A stretch of DNA of 64,000 nt. It comes from Ectocarpus siliculosus. Taxonomy: Eukaryota; Sar; Phaeophyceae; Ectocarpales; Ectocarpaceae. This document shows positions 10,746 to 35,856 of the stretch, piece after piece. Every line of letters starts with the position of its first letter. Positions within the stretch are counted from its first letter, which is position 1. The position numbers and the translations under genes were made by a program. The notes under the pieces are model-generated. The model did no database searches. It saw only the letters and a program-made list of their open reading frames with translations, and was not told where the DNA came from. Where the stretch lies: contig FN648564.1 in the NCBI GenBank assembly GCA_000310025.1, positions 110,946 to 174,945 on the forward strand, written 5' to 3'.

Positions 10746-12692
10746 ACAGGAGCGAAAGTGCGTGGGATATAGCTAGCTCTAGGCAACCTTAGTTTAAAAA
10801 GGAACATGCAGAACTAGAACCCGTGCGATTGACTGGAACAACCTCCAATCCATCATCGTGCCCCTTTGCGCCTGGATATACTTCACCGTGACTGGTAACC
10901 TGTTGAAAGACCAGGCTTCCCAAGAAACCCGCCGTGAGACCAAACCCCTATTTCCTGCTCCACCTCCTGTGGCCCCCCTGCAATACGTCGTTATAGTGGT
11001 TGAGACTTCGCCGGAGGCACGTCTGGCAAACTCTGACGCTGAAAGCGTGTTCGACATTACATATAATAGTCTCAGAGAATAAGGAAAATACGAAAATACT
11101 TGCAAGGCTCGCGAATGAGATACTGCTTTAGGGTTGCAGTCACTTCCGGGTCCTTGCATTGCGGTTGGTGTCTGATACAATATGACACGTTGATCATCTG
11201 TTGTCTAGGGCTATAACGCCTGTAGACCCACCTCCTTGGAGGAGGTCGCTGAGAGCTATCAAGTCCGCACCCCCGGACATCCTTTGAGACCCGCCGCGAG
11301 TGTTTTCTTCACAAGCAGAGGCCCTGAAATTTCACAGTGGTGCAGTTGGGGGGTTCGATGCCAGCCTTGGGGTACCAAGCCGCACGGTATGATGCACCGC
11401 CGGCAACCCACGCAACAAACCACCCAACAATTGTGGGGGTACAGCAGTTAGTTGTGTTTCGACTGAAAAAAAATAAGGCCATTGCTATACAGGCGAGGTC
11501 TGCATAGATGTCACAGCAGTTCCCTCTCTGCGGTATGTATAGTCTAGTGGCGTATCGAATCACGGCCAGTGGCTTGACGCTACGGCAGTATTCCAATCTG
11601 AACGAGTTACAGCACTGACTGGTGTTTCGTCAACATATCACGTCGGTAGACTGCTAGCCTCTAAAATCTTGAAATACTTACAATACGTGGACAGTGCAGG
11701 CTCTTTTCTGTATTGATTTTCTTGCTCCGAAATCAGCATCACCTAGCTGTTCCTCTGCTGGTCTTTCGCGCTACACCTCGTGGGTCGCTGGGAGATATTC
11801 CTCGAGGACGAACGGTATTTCGATGTTGTCACGTTGCGTGAGACGTGTATTGCTGGGTCGCAAGTCTTGGTATGACGGCTAGAGCATAAATGCTGTCAAT
11901 GGCATCAGGCGATACCTCTGGATTGCACGGACGGGTAAATACGGATCTCCGAAAAATCTGTGCCGGGTGCAGATCTGCACTAAACTGTAGTAGATATTTC
12001 TATTGCGCCGCATTTCTGAAACCGTCGAATCTCCGATGAAAGATACACTGTGGAGTTTTTTTTTTTTTTTTTCCAGTATTGGCTCCAACCACTGTTGCCT
12101 ATGCGACGCGCAACGCGTTGGGATTGTACACGAGATCGCTTGATGCCGCGCAAAGTGTGGTGCGCGTGGGCAAGCATAGAGAAGGTACGGGTGGATCAAT
12201 TGGTCTGAATTGGTGGTATTTGTGTGCCCAGTACCGCAAGTCTACGGATCGTCCGGCTGAGGTCCGTCACATCCCTACTCTCCATGAATTGACAGGTTCG
12301 ACTTGTCGTGCACGTTGCCGTAGCTTCGATATCGCGCCCAACATGGTACTTAACATAGACGAAGCACTTGCGGCACGCCTTTGTATCCCATGACACTCAA
12401 AGCATGTGGTACGTGGACCTTTTCCTCTAATTCCTCAGAAAAGGCGGCAACACAACGTGCTCCCGCCTGGGCAACCGGATCATGATCGGCCCGTTGAAGT
12501 GTAGAACATCCGCTCACACAGTCGCTGCTGTGCTGCTGTGCGTGGTCTCCTGTTGCAGAATACATCTCCCTGTCAGCACACCAGCTTTTGGGTGGCCCTC
12601 ACGTCTACCCTAGCAGTACCCACGGCCGTACTCAGTGGTACCAGACTTCTTCGCGCCGCGCGACTCCATAGAAAGACCGACGAGCTAAGACC
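10746..12692. promoter_or_regulatory. Intergenic region between divergent DNAAF6 and IFT57
   Basis: About 1.9 kb separates the 5'-most recognised DNAAF6 exon from the IFT57 start codon. It probably holds the missing first exon of DNAAF6 and the promoters of both genes. It contains a T-run at about 12057-12072 and no recognised repeat. Shared promoter use is inferred only from the head-to-head arrangement. Confidence 0.35.
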
Positions 12693-15600
12693 ATGGCGGA
12701 AGGCGGTGATGCGGGCAGGGTCAGACGAACGCAGGGAGATGATAGCCCTTACTCGGTGAGCGAAAATGCGTCTTCCAACTCGTGGATTCGAAAATGAATT
12801 CATTAGCCTTCGTACAATTATTACTTCTGCGCAAGATTGCTGGTAGTTTTAGAGGGCGCAAGTAGTAATACTGGTGTGGGAAACGATGATCGATTGTCCG
12901 TTGTGCTACTGCTGTACAGCAGTACATGTGTAGGGGCTTAGACTAATGGTACGTTGATAACGGCTGCTACATATGGAAGTAGTGATGCTCCTGCCGCTCT
13001 TTGTTTAGCTGGCTAGGCGAAGCTCGACGGCTGTTGGTTCCGACTCATCGCAATTCTCTTTCGCATGTTTCAACGTTCGGCTTGCTGAGCGCAGAGCACG
13101 GCGTTTACAGCTTGGGAAGATGCACTAGAGAAGCTCAAGGCTCTGGACTACGAGGCGAGCTTCTGCAAGCCCAATAACTTGCAACCTTTCAACAGGTATA
13201 CTTGAGGAAACTGCACTAGGGGACAAAACAGGAGGGTTAAAGTATGAGAGTTTGCATATACTGGACGTCCATTTTCGCAACCAATTTACCGTGGAAATGT
13301 GTAGGGTGCGTAAACGTCCACGTAATGTTGAGAGACCCCAACGTTGAAAGTCGTATCGATGCAGCGACAGAGATGTCATCCAGTATTTTGTTAAAACCGG
13401 AACGTTCAGGACGCCACCCCCTTTTTGAATCAAACAACTTGTACGGGTACTCCTCCAGCATTCCTCCTTGTTGCGGCAACCTGCGTATTTTACAACATCG
13501 GGAAGAAGATCGCGTTGATACTGCAGACTTTGGAACGCTCCACCCGTTTCACACCCATGCACGGGGGGCTTTTCTAGCACCTGTTAATCGTTCCCAATCC
13601 CGTTCCACGACAATCGTCATCCGCAACCTGACCCGGGACCATGTAAATGAACGCACTTTGCTGCTGATCGAATGGTGGGTGCCGGAACCAACCAAAACAT
13701 CACATCGCATCGCACGGCTGCTGAAGGTCGTACTTTTCTATTCCAGGATCGAACGCGAGCCTCCAGGTGACCACAACGACCACCACTTGCCGGTCGGGAA
13801 AAACGAGTGTAGCTCTTTCGTGGTTGGCTACTTGATGGAGTACACGACTCGTGGAAGTACACACGTTTACAGGTGTTTCTATCGAGTTTTAGGTATTGTT
13901 AACCGTATCACGATTAGACGGGGATGTATTTCCCGTACCCCTGGCACGCGCACACCCTAGGGAGGCGGCGACGGTGAAAAACACTGAGCCCCCTCTGCAC
14001 GTGCATCGTTTGGGAACATCTCTGCCTATCAACACGACCCCCCCACAACACGTCGCCCGTTTCCTCGCTATATCGTTCGGCGGCGTATTGCATTCGCACC
14101 GCGATGGCTGGCTCCCTGGCGCCATACTGATGGTGCATGTCTTCAATAGTGGCGGTCGTTCCAGGAGATTTCGTCCTGGCTCATCAACCTGGGGGCTGGA
14201 AACGGCAGGAACGATTTTTTTAAGGCGAGGCTTTTGTTACTTCAGGCTTTATGTTAGGATAGCATCGCAAGGGGAGTATCGGGTACAACCAGTGCTCGAC
14301 ACAAAGCGGCTTGAGTAGGAACGAGGTGGATGGCAGAAAACGTGGGGTGGGATCGGGAGCCGTTCTGGAAACGTTCTCGAAAACGGGTGAAGACCAGATC
14401 GTCGGGAGATTATCTGGGTGCAGGCGCACGTGGATGGCTCTGAGATGGGTGCAGAACAGCAAACTTCATGATCAGCAAGCTACGAAGCCGGCAACAAGCC
14501 GTTGCTGCACCCACACGGAAATTTTGCGTTCTGTACAGTGCTTCGCCCACGTTCAATGCCTGCCCTCACAAGACTAATGTGTGCGGAGTTGGAACCTCTC
14601 ACGCCGGTGGCATTCTTCTAACCGGGGTTAGTCTACACCGCGTATGTCCGTTACCAGGTAGACAAGTACGACGACCCCAACACGGCGGTCAACAAGCTCA
14701 TGCTGGCGCTGACGGGCATGGGGTTCGACCTAAACTTTCCCGCCAACCGCCTCAAGCAGGTGTGTGCAATACTCTACGGACAGTAACAACCGGGAAGAAG
14801 GAAGCCCGTCCACAATATGTGATGTTGAGACGTGGCTTGAGTTTGTCCCACTGTACATTATGTAGGCTAACTTGGCAAGCAATATAGGTGAATGCCTTCC
14901 ACGCCCCTACCATTTGAATTCAAGAGGACGGCGGCACAGTGGTTGACCTGCGAGGGGCGAAGTCAACGCAGAGGAAAGAAACGCACGTCTGCCGAAAGTA
15001 CATGGGTCTGCAAGGACCTGGAACGTTGCGACATCTCGAGAGGCGCGCGCGGCAAGTCTGCATTGCTTCACTTTGGTGGAACGATGACGGTATTGCCTGC
15101 CGGCTGTCAGTCGGTGACAATTTCAACAAGAACCAGAAGCGAAGTGCGACGTAGGCAACAACGCCTCCGACCCACGGGACCCTAACAATTTTCTTTCTCT
15201 GTCTAGAAAGGGTCATGTACGCCATTTCAAAAGATGTGGGAGAACGCAGCACCTCAAGCGTTCCCCTCGATCGCCCCTTCCGAACCTCTGTCTCTCCCCC
15301 CGACACAAAAAAACTACTGGTCCTCAGGCGTACGGCGAGGCGGCGTGCTCCGTGCTGAACTTCCTGACGGACAAGGCGCTGTCGGCGACGGGTTTCGTTT
15401 GGCGGAGGCCGGTGTACGCGGCCGAGGACGCCGCGGAGGAGGCGGAGCCGGTAGACGACTGCGACATGGCCGATATCGCCGACGAGGCAGAGGTGGAGGA
15501 GGAGCAAGAGGACGAGCAGGACTTTTCCGACCTAATCAAGGTGAAAGTAGTTTCGTCTCGCACGCACGGTCTGCTGCACCGCTATCATCGTATTTACAGA

Positions 15601-18600
15601 TATGGTCCTGTTGATTTTGAACTTCCTTGATCTCACCCACGCGGATGCTTTTCCCCCACGGTACCACATCTGCGTGCTGCGATAACCGCTGCCGTGTGTT
15701 CAGATTGTGTCTACATAGCATTTTGTTGTAATCTATGTATCAGACAAGAACGCTAGAAGGGTTGGCCGTTTTCCCCTCTGGTTGTGTTTGTCGCTGTTTT
15801 TCCCTATCACTCTCACCAATGCGGTTTTAGGTACGGTGCTTGTGATCGCTGTCGCCATACTGGGTCCTGGTTGCATCCCGACTTCAAAGTCGTGCAAACA
15901 AATGGGTTGTTTCTCTCTCGCTTGTCTCAGGCCGAAGAGGACGACGACATGGGGGTCAACGACAGCCAGGCAGCCATGCTCGAAGCCAAGGTCGACCCCG
16001 TGGAGTGGAAGCGAGAGTTGGAGCGCGTGGGTCCTAAGCTCAAGGTATGCGAATGAGAGTGCAGGCCGCCCACAGCTGTAGCAGCAGGTAGAGTGGACAA
16101 AGGGGTACCTAGTACAGCACACACGCGGGCTATGGAGTGCGTTAGGCCTAGGGAGAAACGTGTGTCTACGAATCTCGAGCCATGGAAGGAGACCCGGAGC
16201 GCGTGAGTCGGGGGAAATATTTTTCAGCCACTCGGATACACGTTTGTGAAAACCCGCACGAAAAGAGCGAGGGACGACACCGCAGGTGCGCCAATACTCA
16301 GACCAGCACAGGGAAGAGATTGGACGGGCAAGGTGAAGCCGAGATATGGGATCGGGGGGCATGGCAGGCGAGGGCCGGTGCCATGAAATCCTCGCTGCTC
16401 CGAACATACTACAGCGGTAGTCGAGTAGACGCACCCGGGGACAAACAACGAGAAATTGCAAGGATTTTGTAGTACACCGGGACGGTTGTGAACGTCGCCA
16501 CCGGCGGGAGAACGGCACGTTGAGATGTGCGAGGGTTCAGCAAATCGACCTCCAACGACGAAGACTAGGAGGCCACCTGAGGAATCCATTCATGCGGGGG
16601 TGGTCGAGAAAGCGGACAAGATCCATTCAATGTGACATTCATTATGCGTGTAGTAGGACGCTGTGAGCAAGCAATCCGCCCGAGGAGCGAGGGCGAACGT
16701 GGGGGAAACAGAAACGACTGGCCTGCGACGCGATTAGTTTTTCTCCTCATAACTCTTGCACACAACGACCTCGGTAGCGGGGACAACCTTATAGAATTTC
16801 GTCTTGATATCCTTACAGATGGAGGTAAAACATTCTTGAAGTATCTAATACTCTTTGGCGAGGCTCAAAATTGTGTCCGGGTTGGAAGATAATCCGTAGA
16901 ATCCAGGCTGCCGCTAAAAGGGTTGAAGATACGTCCGTGTTGCCATGGGGTTCAGATGGAACACAATGACAGCCCCTACCTCAGGAAGAGATGACCAACG
17001 TGCAGAAAAAACCGAAATGGTACTGGACATCGAAGTCAGTACCGGCGCCCAACGTCTGAGCGGCCGGAAGATGAGTTGGGGGTAGCTCAGTACGCGATGC
17101 TGCGCAGGTTCGGGCGTTACGGCGCATGAAGAAGCCCTCCCCCCCCCTGGCCCGTAATCGGAAAAAGGCTCCAGCGTAAAAACATGGCTGAATCTGTCCT
17201 AGTACTTCTCATTGGATATTCGTGAGAAATATTAGAGGGACGGAAGCTCAATAGGCGATGGTGTATCGTGTTGGGCGCCACGCCGCTCGTGCTTGCGTGC
17301 ATGCAGATGGCGGCCTCTGCTGCGGGGAAGGAGTGGCGAGGGCACGTCGAGCAGACCAAGAAGCACGAGGAGGCGATCCAGGCCGCCTTGCCCGTGACCA
17401 CGACACAGCTCGCTCTGATAGGGACCGAGGTAAGGTTGCAAGACACGCAATGTCAAGCATGCTGGCATTATCTCCAAGATGCAGCTCTCCTTAAAAAACG
17501 AATGCTACGTTGGATACTCGTATATTTATCTGGGCTCCTCTTGAAATAAATATGCTTGGAAGTAGTGTTTGCCAGTGGTTGGGGTCGTGCTTTGAAGTCC
17601 ACACGATTTTTGTCGAAGTTACCGTAAGACTTGTTGGCCCCGTGATGAAAGGGCAACGAGCAACCAGCAAGAAGGACGGAGTGTCGTTGAATAACTCCGT
17701 GGCTACTAAAGGGGACCACCTATCTATCCGCTACCACCATACACAGCAGCACGAGCTGAGGTGAACGCACCTTCTGCCTTTAGACCATCTTACTTGTCGC
17801 TGTTTATATTTATCGTGTTCGGACGAACCTGTGAAATGCGGAACTCCTTGTAACCTTGCCTGCGTGCTACATGTACACGGAAGGCAGTGGCTGTTCTCAC
17901 CTGGGAGGTTGGAAAGTCGTGTTGTGTTTCATAAGTTTGCGGGAGAACGGTTTACAATCGTTCGTCGACCCCCTTGCATGAGGATACCTTGAAACTCCCT
18001 CCGATACAACTTCTTCACAGCATGCCATGTCTGTCGTGCGTCGAATACCTGTGGTGTAGTCAATTTCGGGTTCGATTCTCTGCTGATATCGACCTGCCGA
18101 CATGAAACGCAACCAAGGTGACCGAGAGCGTGGAAAAGATGCGGGTAAAGGAGCGCTTCATCAACAACCAGCATGACGGGCTCAGGGAGGAGTACGTCCA
18201 GGTTGATTTTGTTGTCGCTGTTGGGGCGTACGACGAAATAGTAGTTGCGGTAGAAACGGTTGTTGCTGTCTTTTCGTCGACATTGTGGATGGCGATATCT
18301 GTGTTTGGCGTTGAGTTTATGGTGTCTTCGGTGCTGTCACAAACGATGTTGATCTTTCATTGATGTTTACGACCCTGGCGACCTCTCGTTTGTCTTTCGT
18401 GTATGTGGCCTTCTGTGTTGTGTACGTGCACTACTTTACCACTGCAATGTCACCGTAGTTTGTCCGAATGTTTACCCTGGAAGGTACCATTTTCATCAAC
18501 ATACCGCACCACCCATCCTAAATGCAACAACAAACCTACAATGCTCGAAACAACTGCGCCGACAACGCCGCCGATGGCCACTTGCGATAGCTCCATGACG

Positions 18601-20778
18601 AGCTGAAGGCCGTGGAGCTGAAGCACCAAACCACGAGTGGGTCGGTGGGGGAACTTACGGAGTCCCTTTCGGCCTTAAGCGACGAGCTCCAGGAGCTCAA
18701 GGAGAAGATGGACTCCAAGGGGGACGCGGTACGGCCGACTGAGGATCTCTTGCGCTCGCACACTCCCGTTTCTCTGCAGTACACTCTGGTGATACCATTG
18801 CTATATACCAACCACTCTGTGCTTCTGTGTTCGCTTTGAGTGGTGACTGCAGGTGTATGGGCTCTAATATCAGAGGACGGGTGTCAAGCAACGCAGAACT
18901 TTGAACGGTTTCGCCTCCAGTCTGGATATTTCGACCGACAACCTCCCTGCTGTTGTTGGTAGCGTTGCACAACCTCCGGATGAATACTAATCTTCAGATC
19001 AGTGACCTAACTTCCATGAAAACATACACATGTTGGTGGGTTACAGTTTTCTGATCTGTCCAAACAGAACATCGTCGAAAGGTTTTGCCCCACGTTTCGG
19101 GCACCGATTATTAGCGAGGTTTCCCGTATGCCAACACGTTAGCGACCCTAGTGCGACCTTTGGCATTGCTTGCGTTTGCTGTCCCGCTTGCAATGAGATG
19201 CCCAGCAATGCATGATGGGGCGTGCGTGTCTTTCTATGCGGGGACGGGTGCACCAAAACTATCGCCTTTTCTTCCACGCTCATGAAACGATCATTTTCTG
19301 GAACGTACGGAGGAACACCCAGGGCAAAACCAAATATTGATACTTGTCTCCCTCGAGCAAGGCGTGTCAACGACTCTCGTCAGCTGACCCCAACGGTGTG
19401 CCCGCTCGCCTTGCCGTGGCTTGTTGTGCTGTGTGATATGGCGTGCTGCGTGTGGCCTGGTTGCTGTTTGTTCAGATGAGCGAGGCGAGCCCTTTGGTGA
19501 GCATAAAGCAGGCGCTGCAGCAGATCAAGGTGAGTTGTCCAACGGGACGGGGCACCACCTTTCACGCACAGCAAATGGTTGTAAGATCAACCCTAAGGAT
19601 GCAGCAGAGCTAGCTGCCGCTGGTGATAAAGAAGAGGAGCCCTTCAAGTTCCTCTACCTCTCTTCCGGAGGCAGACAAAGCCGTTGATCTTCGAAAGCAT
19701 CGAAAACTCGGGAAACGGAGTATGTACGGAGTCGAAAATTCCCCGGCTGCAGCGTCATTTAAACCACGACGAGGTTGCTGCTTTCACGAGCACAGCAGCC
19801 CACACACAACCCACAGTCCTGCGTCAGTGCCCTTTCCGTACAAGGCGCCGGGGAGCGTTAATCTCCGCGCAAGTTACGCGCGAAACAAAGTTTTGGTCAT
19901 CCTGATTGAAAAGCTGGACCGAGAAATGCAGCAATACGAAGACCCAGAATGAGCTCGGCGGCATGTCGACTATAAGAGGAGAGGGATAGCATAGAGAGAG
20001 GATAAATGTCACCCATGCTCTTCCGTTGTTGCCGGCGGTGCTGAAACACCGCGGAGAACAACTTCGGGTCCGACGTGCCTTACTGAAGGGTCGCCTCCCC
20101 CCTGCCCCCCCCCCCTGTGACTCGCCATCCTCATCATGGTGAAGGCGGAGATCAAGACCTTTGACCTGCGCATCGGTGTCGTGAGCCACACCCTCCTGTC
20201 CACGAAAATACGCAGGAGCAAGGTAAACTCCTCTTCAACAAGAAATTATTGGAGCCATTTTCTGTGTTGTTGTGGTTGGTCGAGAAAGTGGGAAAGATGG
20301 CGGTGGTGGTGGTGGTGGTGGTGGTGGTGGTGGTCGTGGTGTTTCCAGCTTCAAGCGTGTTGCTGTCTTCTGACCAACACCTTCTCCGGAATCTGCACTA
20401 TTCGCAGGGGACGGCTTCCGAGGTAACACCCTCAGAAAATTCTTCCAGTTTACGAGAAGGACTCAAAACAATGGTTGTAGCGATTTCCCGAGGTTGTACG
20501 CGTACATCCTACTGTCGTTACGGATGTACGTACGTGGTTGGCTCAATGCTGACAACCGCTTGCCTTGTATTTAAGCACGTTATTTGAGGCAAAGATCTTT
20601 GGCGTCTTGAACGCTCTTCTTAACCAACCGTGTGTCGTGCATGGGTGGTACCACGGTGCAGGCAAACTCTCCAAAGGGATCGAGAGGTGGTGGCACGAAT
20701 AGCAGCAGCAGGAGAACGGCAGGAATCGGCGGAGACGACGAGGAAGACTTCGACATGAGCGATAGCGGCGACGACTGA
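12693..20778 (+). CDS. IFT57: Intraflagellar transport protein 57 (IFT-B subunit)
   Basis: IFT57 is a coiled-coil subunit of the IFT-B train that carries cargo along the axoneme. Exons: 12693-12755 (MAEGGDAGR start), 13095-13195 (WEDALEKLKALDYE), one exon not found, 14658-14759 (VDKYDDPNTAVNKLM), 15328-15540 (YGEAACSVLNFL...GFVWRRPVYA), 15931-16044 (DPVEWKRELERVGPKLK), 17307-17429 (KEWRGHVEQTKKHEEAI), 18118-18201 (KERFINNQHDGLREEY), 18591-18728 (coiled coil), 19476-19529 (SPLVSIKQALQQIK), 20145-20222 (FDLRIGVVSHTLL) and 20662-20778 (acidic tail ending DSGDD, stop). All match the human protein in order. The known exons give about 395 residues; the gap (codon phase 3n+1, about 28 residues, the human HYFALP...FCTLAAWL block) must lie in 13196-14657. 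With it, length would be close to human (429). Confidence 0.9.
13196..14657 (+). other. IFT57 intron region that should hold an unseen exon
   Basis: About 1.46 kb between the exons ending at 13195 (phase 2) and starting at 14658 (phase 0). The family has about 28 residues here that are missing from the model. No convincing match was found by eye in any frame. Confidence 0.5.
20300..20340. repeat. GGT trinucleotide microsatellite
   Basis: A run of GGT triplets in the last intron of IFT57. Confidence 0.9.
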
Positions 20779-23082
20779 CGATTAGAACAGCAGACCACGT
20801 CGGCCAGGGGGAGGGCGGGGGGGTTAGGCCACTTCCTTGCTTTTTGTGTTGCTGGGTGAGCGGGTAGTAGGCAATCATAGTTTTCACCGATCTACATGGC
20901 ACTGCACTACAGTAGAAGGGTGAAAGTGAGAGTATGGCCGTTGCTCGCGTCTTGTGTGTATGTTTAGTATACATTCTTTAAACTCTTGAGATGCGAAAAT
21001 ACCCCACACTCTGTAATGGTCTGCAGCGCAAACAGAGAAGGGAGCGACCACGCACACACTGCAACGCATGCCAGCCCACACGATTCTTGTCACGACGATT
21101 GCCGGGGTGCCCGCTGCTGGTCACGCCTAATGCACGAGAACAAGTCTGTAGTGGTCCCGCACTCAAGTTTTGGATTAAATTTTCATGCATACGGCGCAAA
21201 AAGCACCAACAATGTTGACATTCCCGCAACACGAACATGTCCACCGGAGGTTCGTCCAAGGAACGATCAACGCTCTATCTTGCGCAGCCATCGCGAAAAC
21301 AAGGATGGTTTGGCGCATCTGAGCCTAATGTCTCATATAAAAAATTTTGCTTTTTCCCGCTTCATTGCACTAGCGCATTTTCAGAAACTCTGGTTTGTGA
21401 TAAGTATGTTTCCATCAGTACCGTTCGCCTCCCCAACTATACTTCCTGCTTACCCTCCTCCAACTATACGCCCTTTACTTGACGAAACGCCACTTCCTCG
21501 GCAGCGGGGGGGAGGGGATCACGGCGTTGCGTCCCCCCTGAGGGAATGACCATCGCGAAAAAAGGTAACATCGCACGCGAAACCACCCACTTCAGGTTGA
21601 CTGCTATTGTACCAAGTGCGATGTCTCGACCAATGAAATGAAGTTAGAGCCATCCACATGTACAAATCGGTCCCAACACGCATGCACGGAACCAAGACTA
21701 CATAAGACGCTATCGATAAGGGTATGTACGTGCTCTTTCAGGGCTGAAAACTACAACGATTTACTTGGTCCTTCACGGCTGTCACCCCGGTTTTGTTCTT
21801 TGACCTACGCAGGCCAAACCCCGGGCGACCATTCACTGCCCTTGAGGCGACACGCCACCGCGCATCACAGTTGCTATCACCGCACCGAAATCGCGGAACT
21901 AAATGGAAATGCGAGCAGCAAACATCACACATTGTATTATATACGATGCTTCGTCGTGGATGACAGCCTGGGCCTCACTCTTAAGAAACTCCCATTTGTT
22001 ACTCCGCGTCACTCGGTTCTATTGCCTTCCCCGCCACTGCTGTTCTCAAAGCTACCTTGATCTTTGCTCTTCATACATACATGTGGTCGTGTGATCCGGA
22101 ACTTCTAGGTCCGACAACTAACAAACAAAGTGCCAGGCCTACCGCCGCTGTCTTTCTTTTCCGCCCTCGTCAAGCACTCTCGCCATCGCCAGACAATCTC
22201 GGCAGAATAATACGTTAAATTAAAACAAATAAATTATCGTCGTGATCGTTGCTTCACGTAGCACATTCGATAACCGGGCACACAACCGGCGTTACGCACA
22301 GGCCATGCTGCGAGGCTCCCCAAACAACCTACCGAAACATACATACCACACCGACACCAACATTGACGACGACAAAACACAATTCGACGGTAACGTTTGC
22401 CAAAAAAGACACGACAGTCAGAAACGAAAACTTTATCACAATTCTAGGACGCAATGGCTGCTTTACGCCAAAACACAAATGCAACAAGATACTTAAAAAT
22501 TGGCCTAGACTTCCAATTGTACCCACGTCGAAATGCTATTGTCGCTCTCGCGGTTTGTAACTGCCCTACGGCCTGCGTCTCTAACCGGAGAGCCCCGCTG
22601 CAAGAGTGTGATCTTACACAAATACCCGTACCCCTTGAAAACGAGTTCCATAAAAGAGCCTCCGTTCGGCGCGATTGACTACCAAATATTAATACTTACT
22701 CGCCGCTCGGTTGGCAGCACAAGCACACAAAGAGAGCATATCTCAGCACAAGCATCAAGAATGGAACAGAGTTAACGTAGTTCGGCGGTCGCCCATTCGG
22801 CCATTTTCTCGTCTCCATTCCACCAAAACTCGCCTCCCTTATTCATCTCCCACGCGACGACCATTTTCTCATATCTCCATCCCATCAATAAACTCGTCAC
22901 TCCCTCAGCGAAGCGAAAACCAAGTTCTTGGCATCTTAACACTCCATGCCACATACTTGTCTGGGCCATAGCTTCCTGTTCTTGTTTCCCTGGCTCTTGC
23001 TCACGTGCGCACCGCCACGGGACTGCCGACCCTAACGCCATGAAGAAATCGACGACCACATTCTCGGCGACCTTTGAACCCC
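20779..23082. other. Convergent intergenic region, IFT57 and antiporter 3' ends
   Basis: The IFT57 stop (20776-20778) and antiporter stop (23083-23085) face each other across 2.3 kb. No exon, RNA gene or mobile element was recognised. The part next to the antiporter (about 22780-22900) is pyrimidine-rich on the plus strand and probably its 3' untranslated region. Confidence 0.5.

Positions 23083-35856
<12,774 letters not shown>

Noticed and set aside
18061-18100. B-box-like GGTTCGATTC
   Set aside because: No A-box at the proper distance and no cloverleaf. It lies in an IFT57 intron just before a supported exon.
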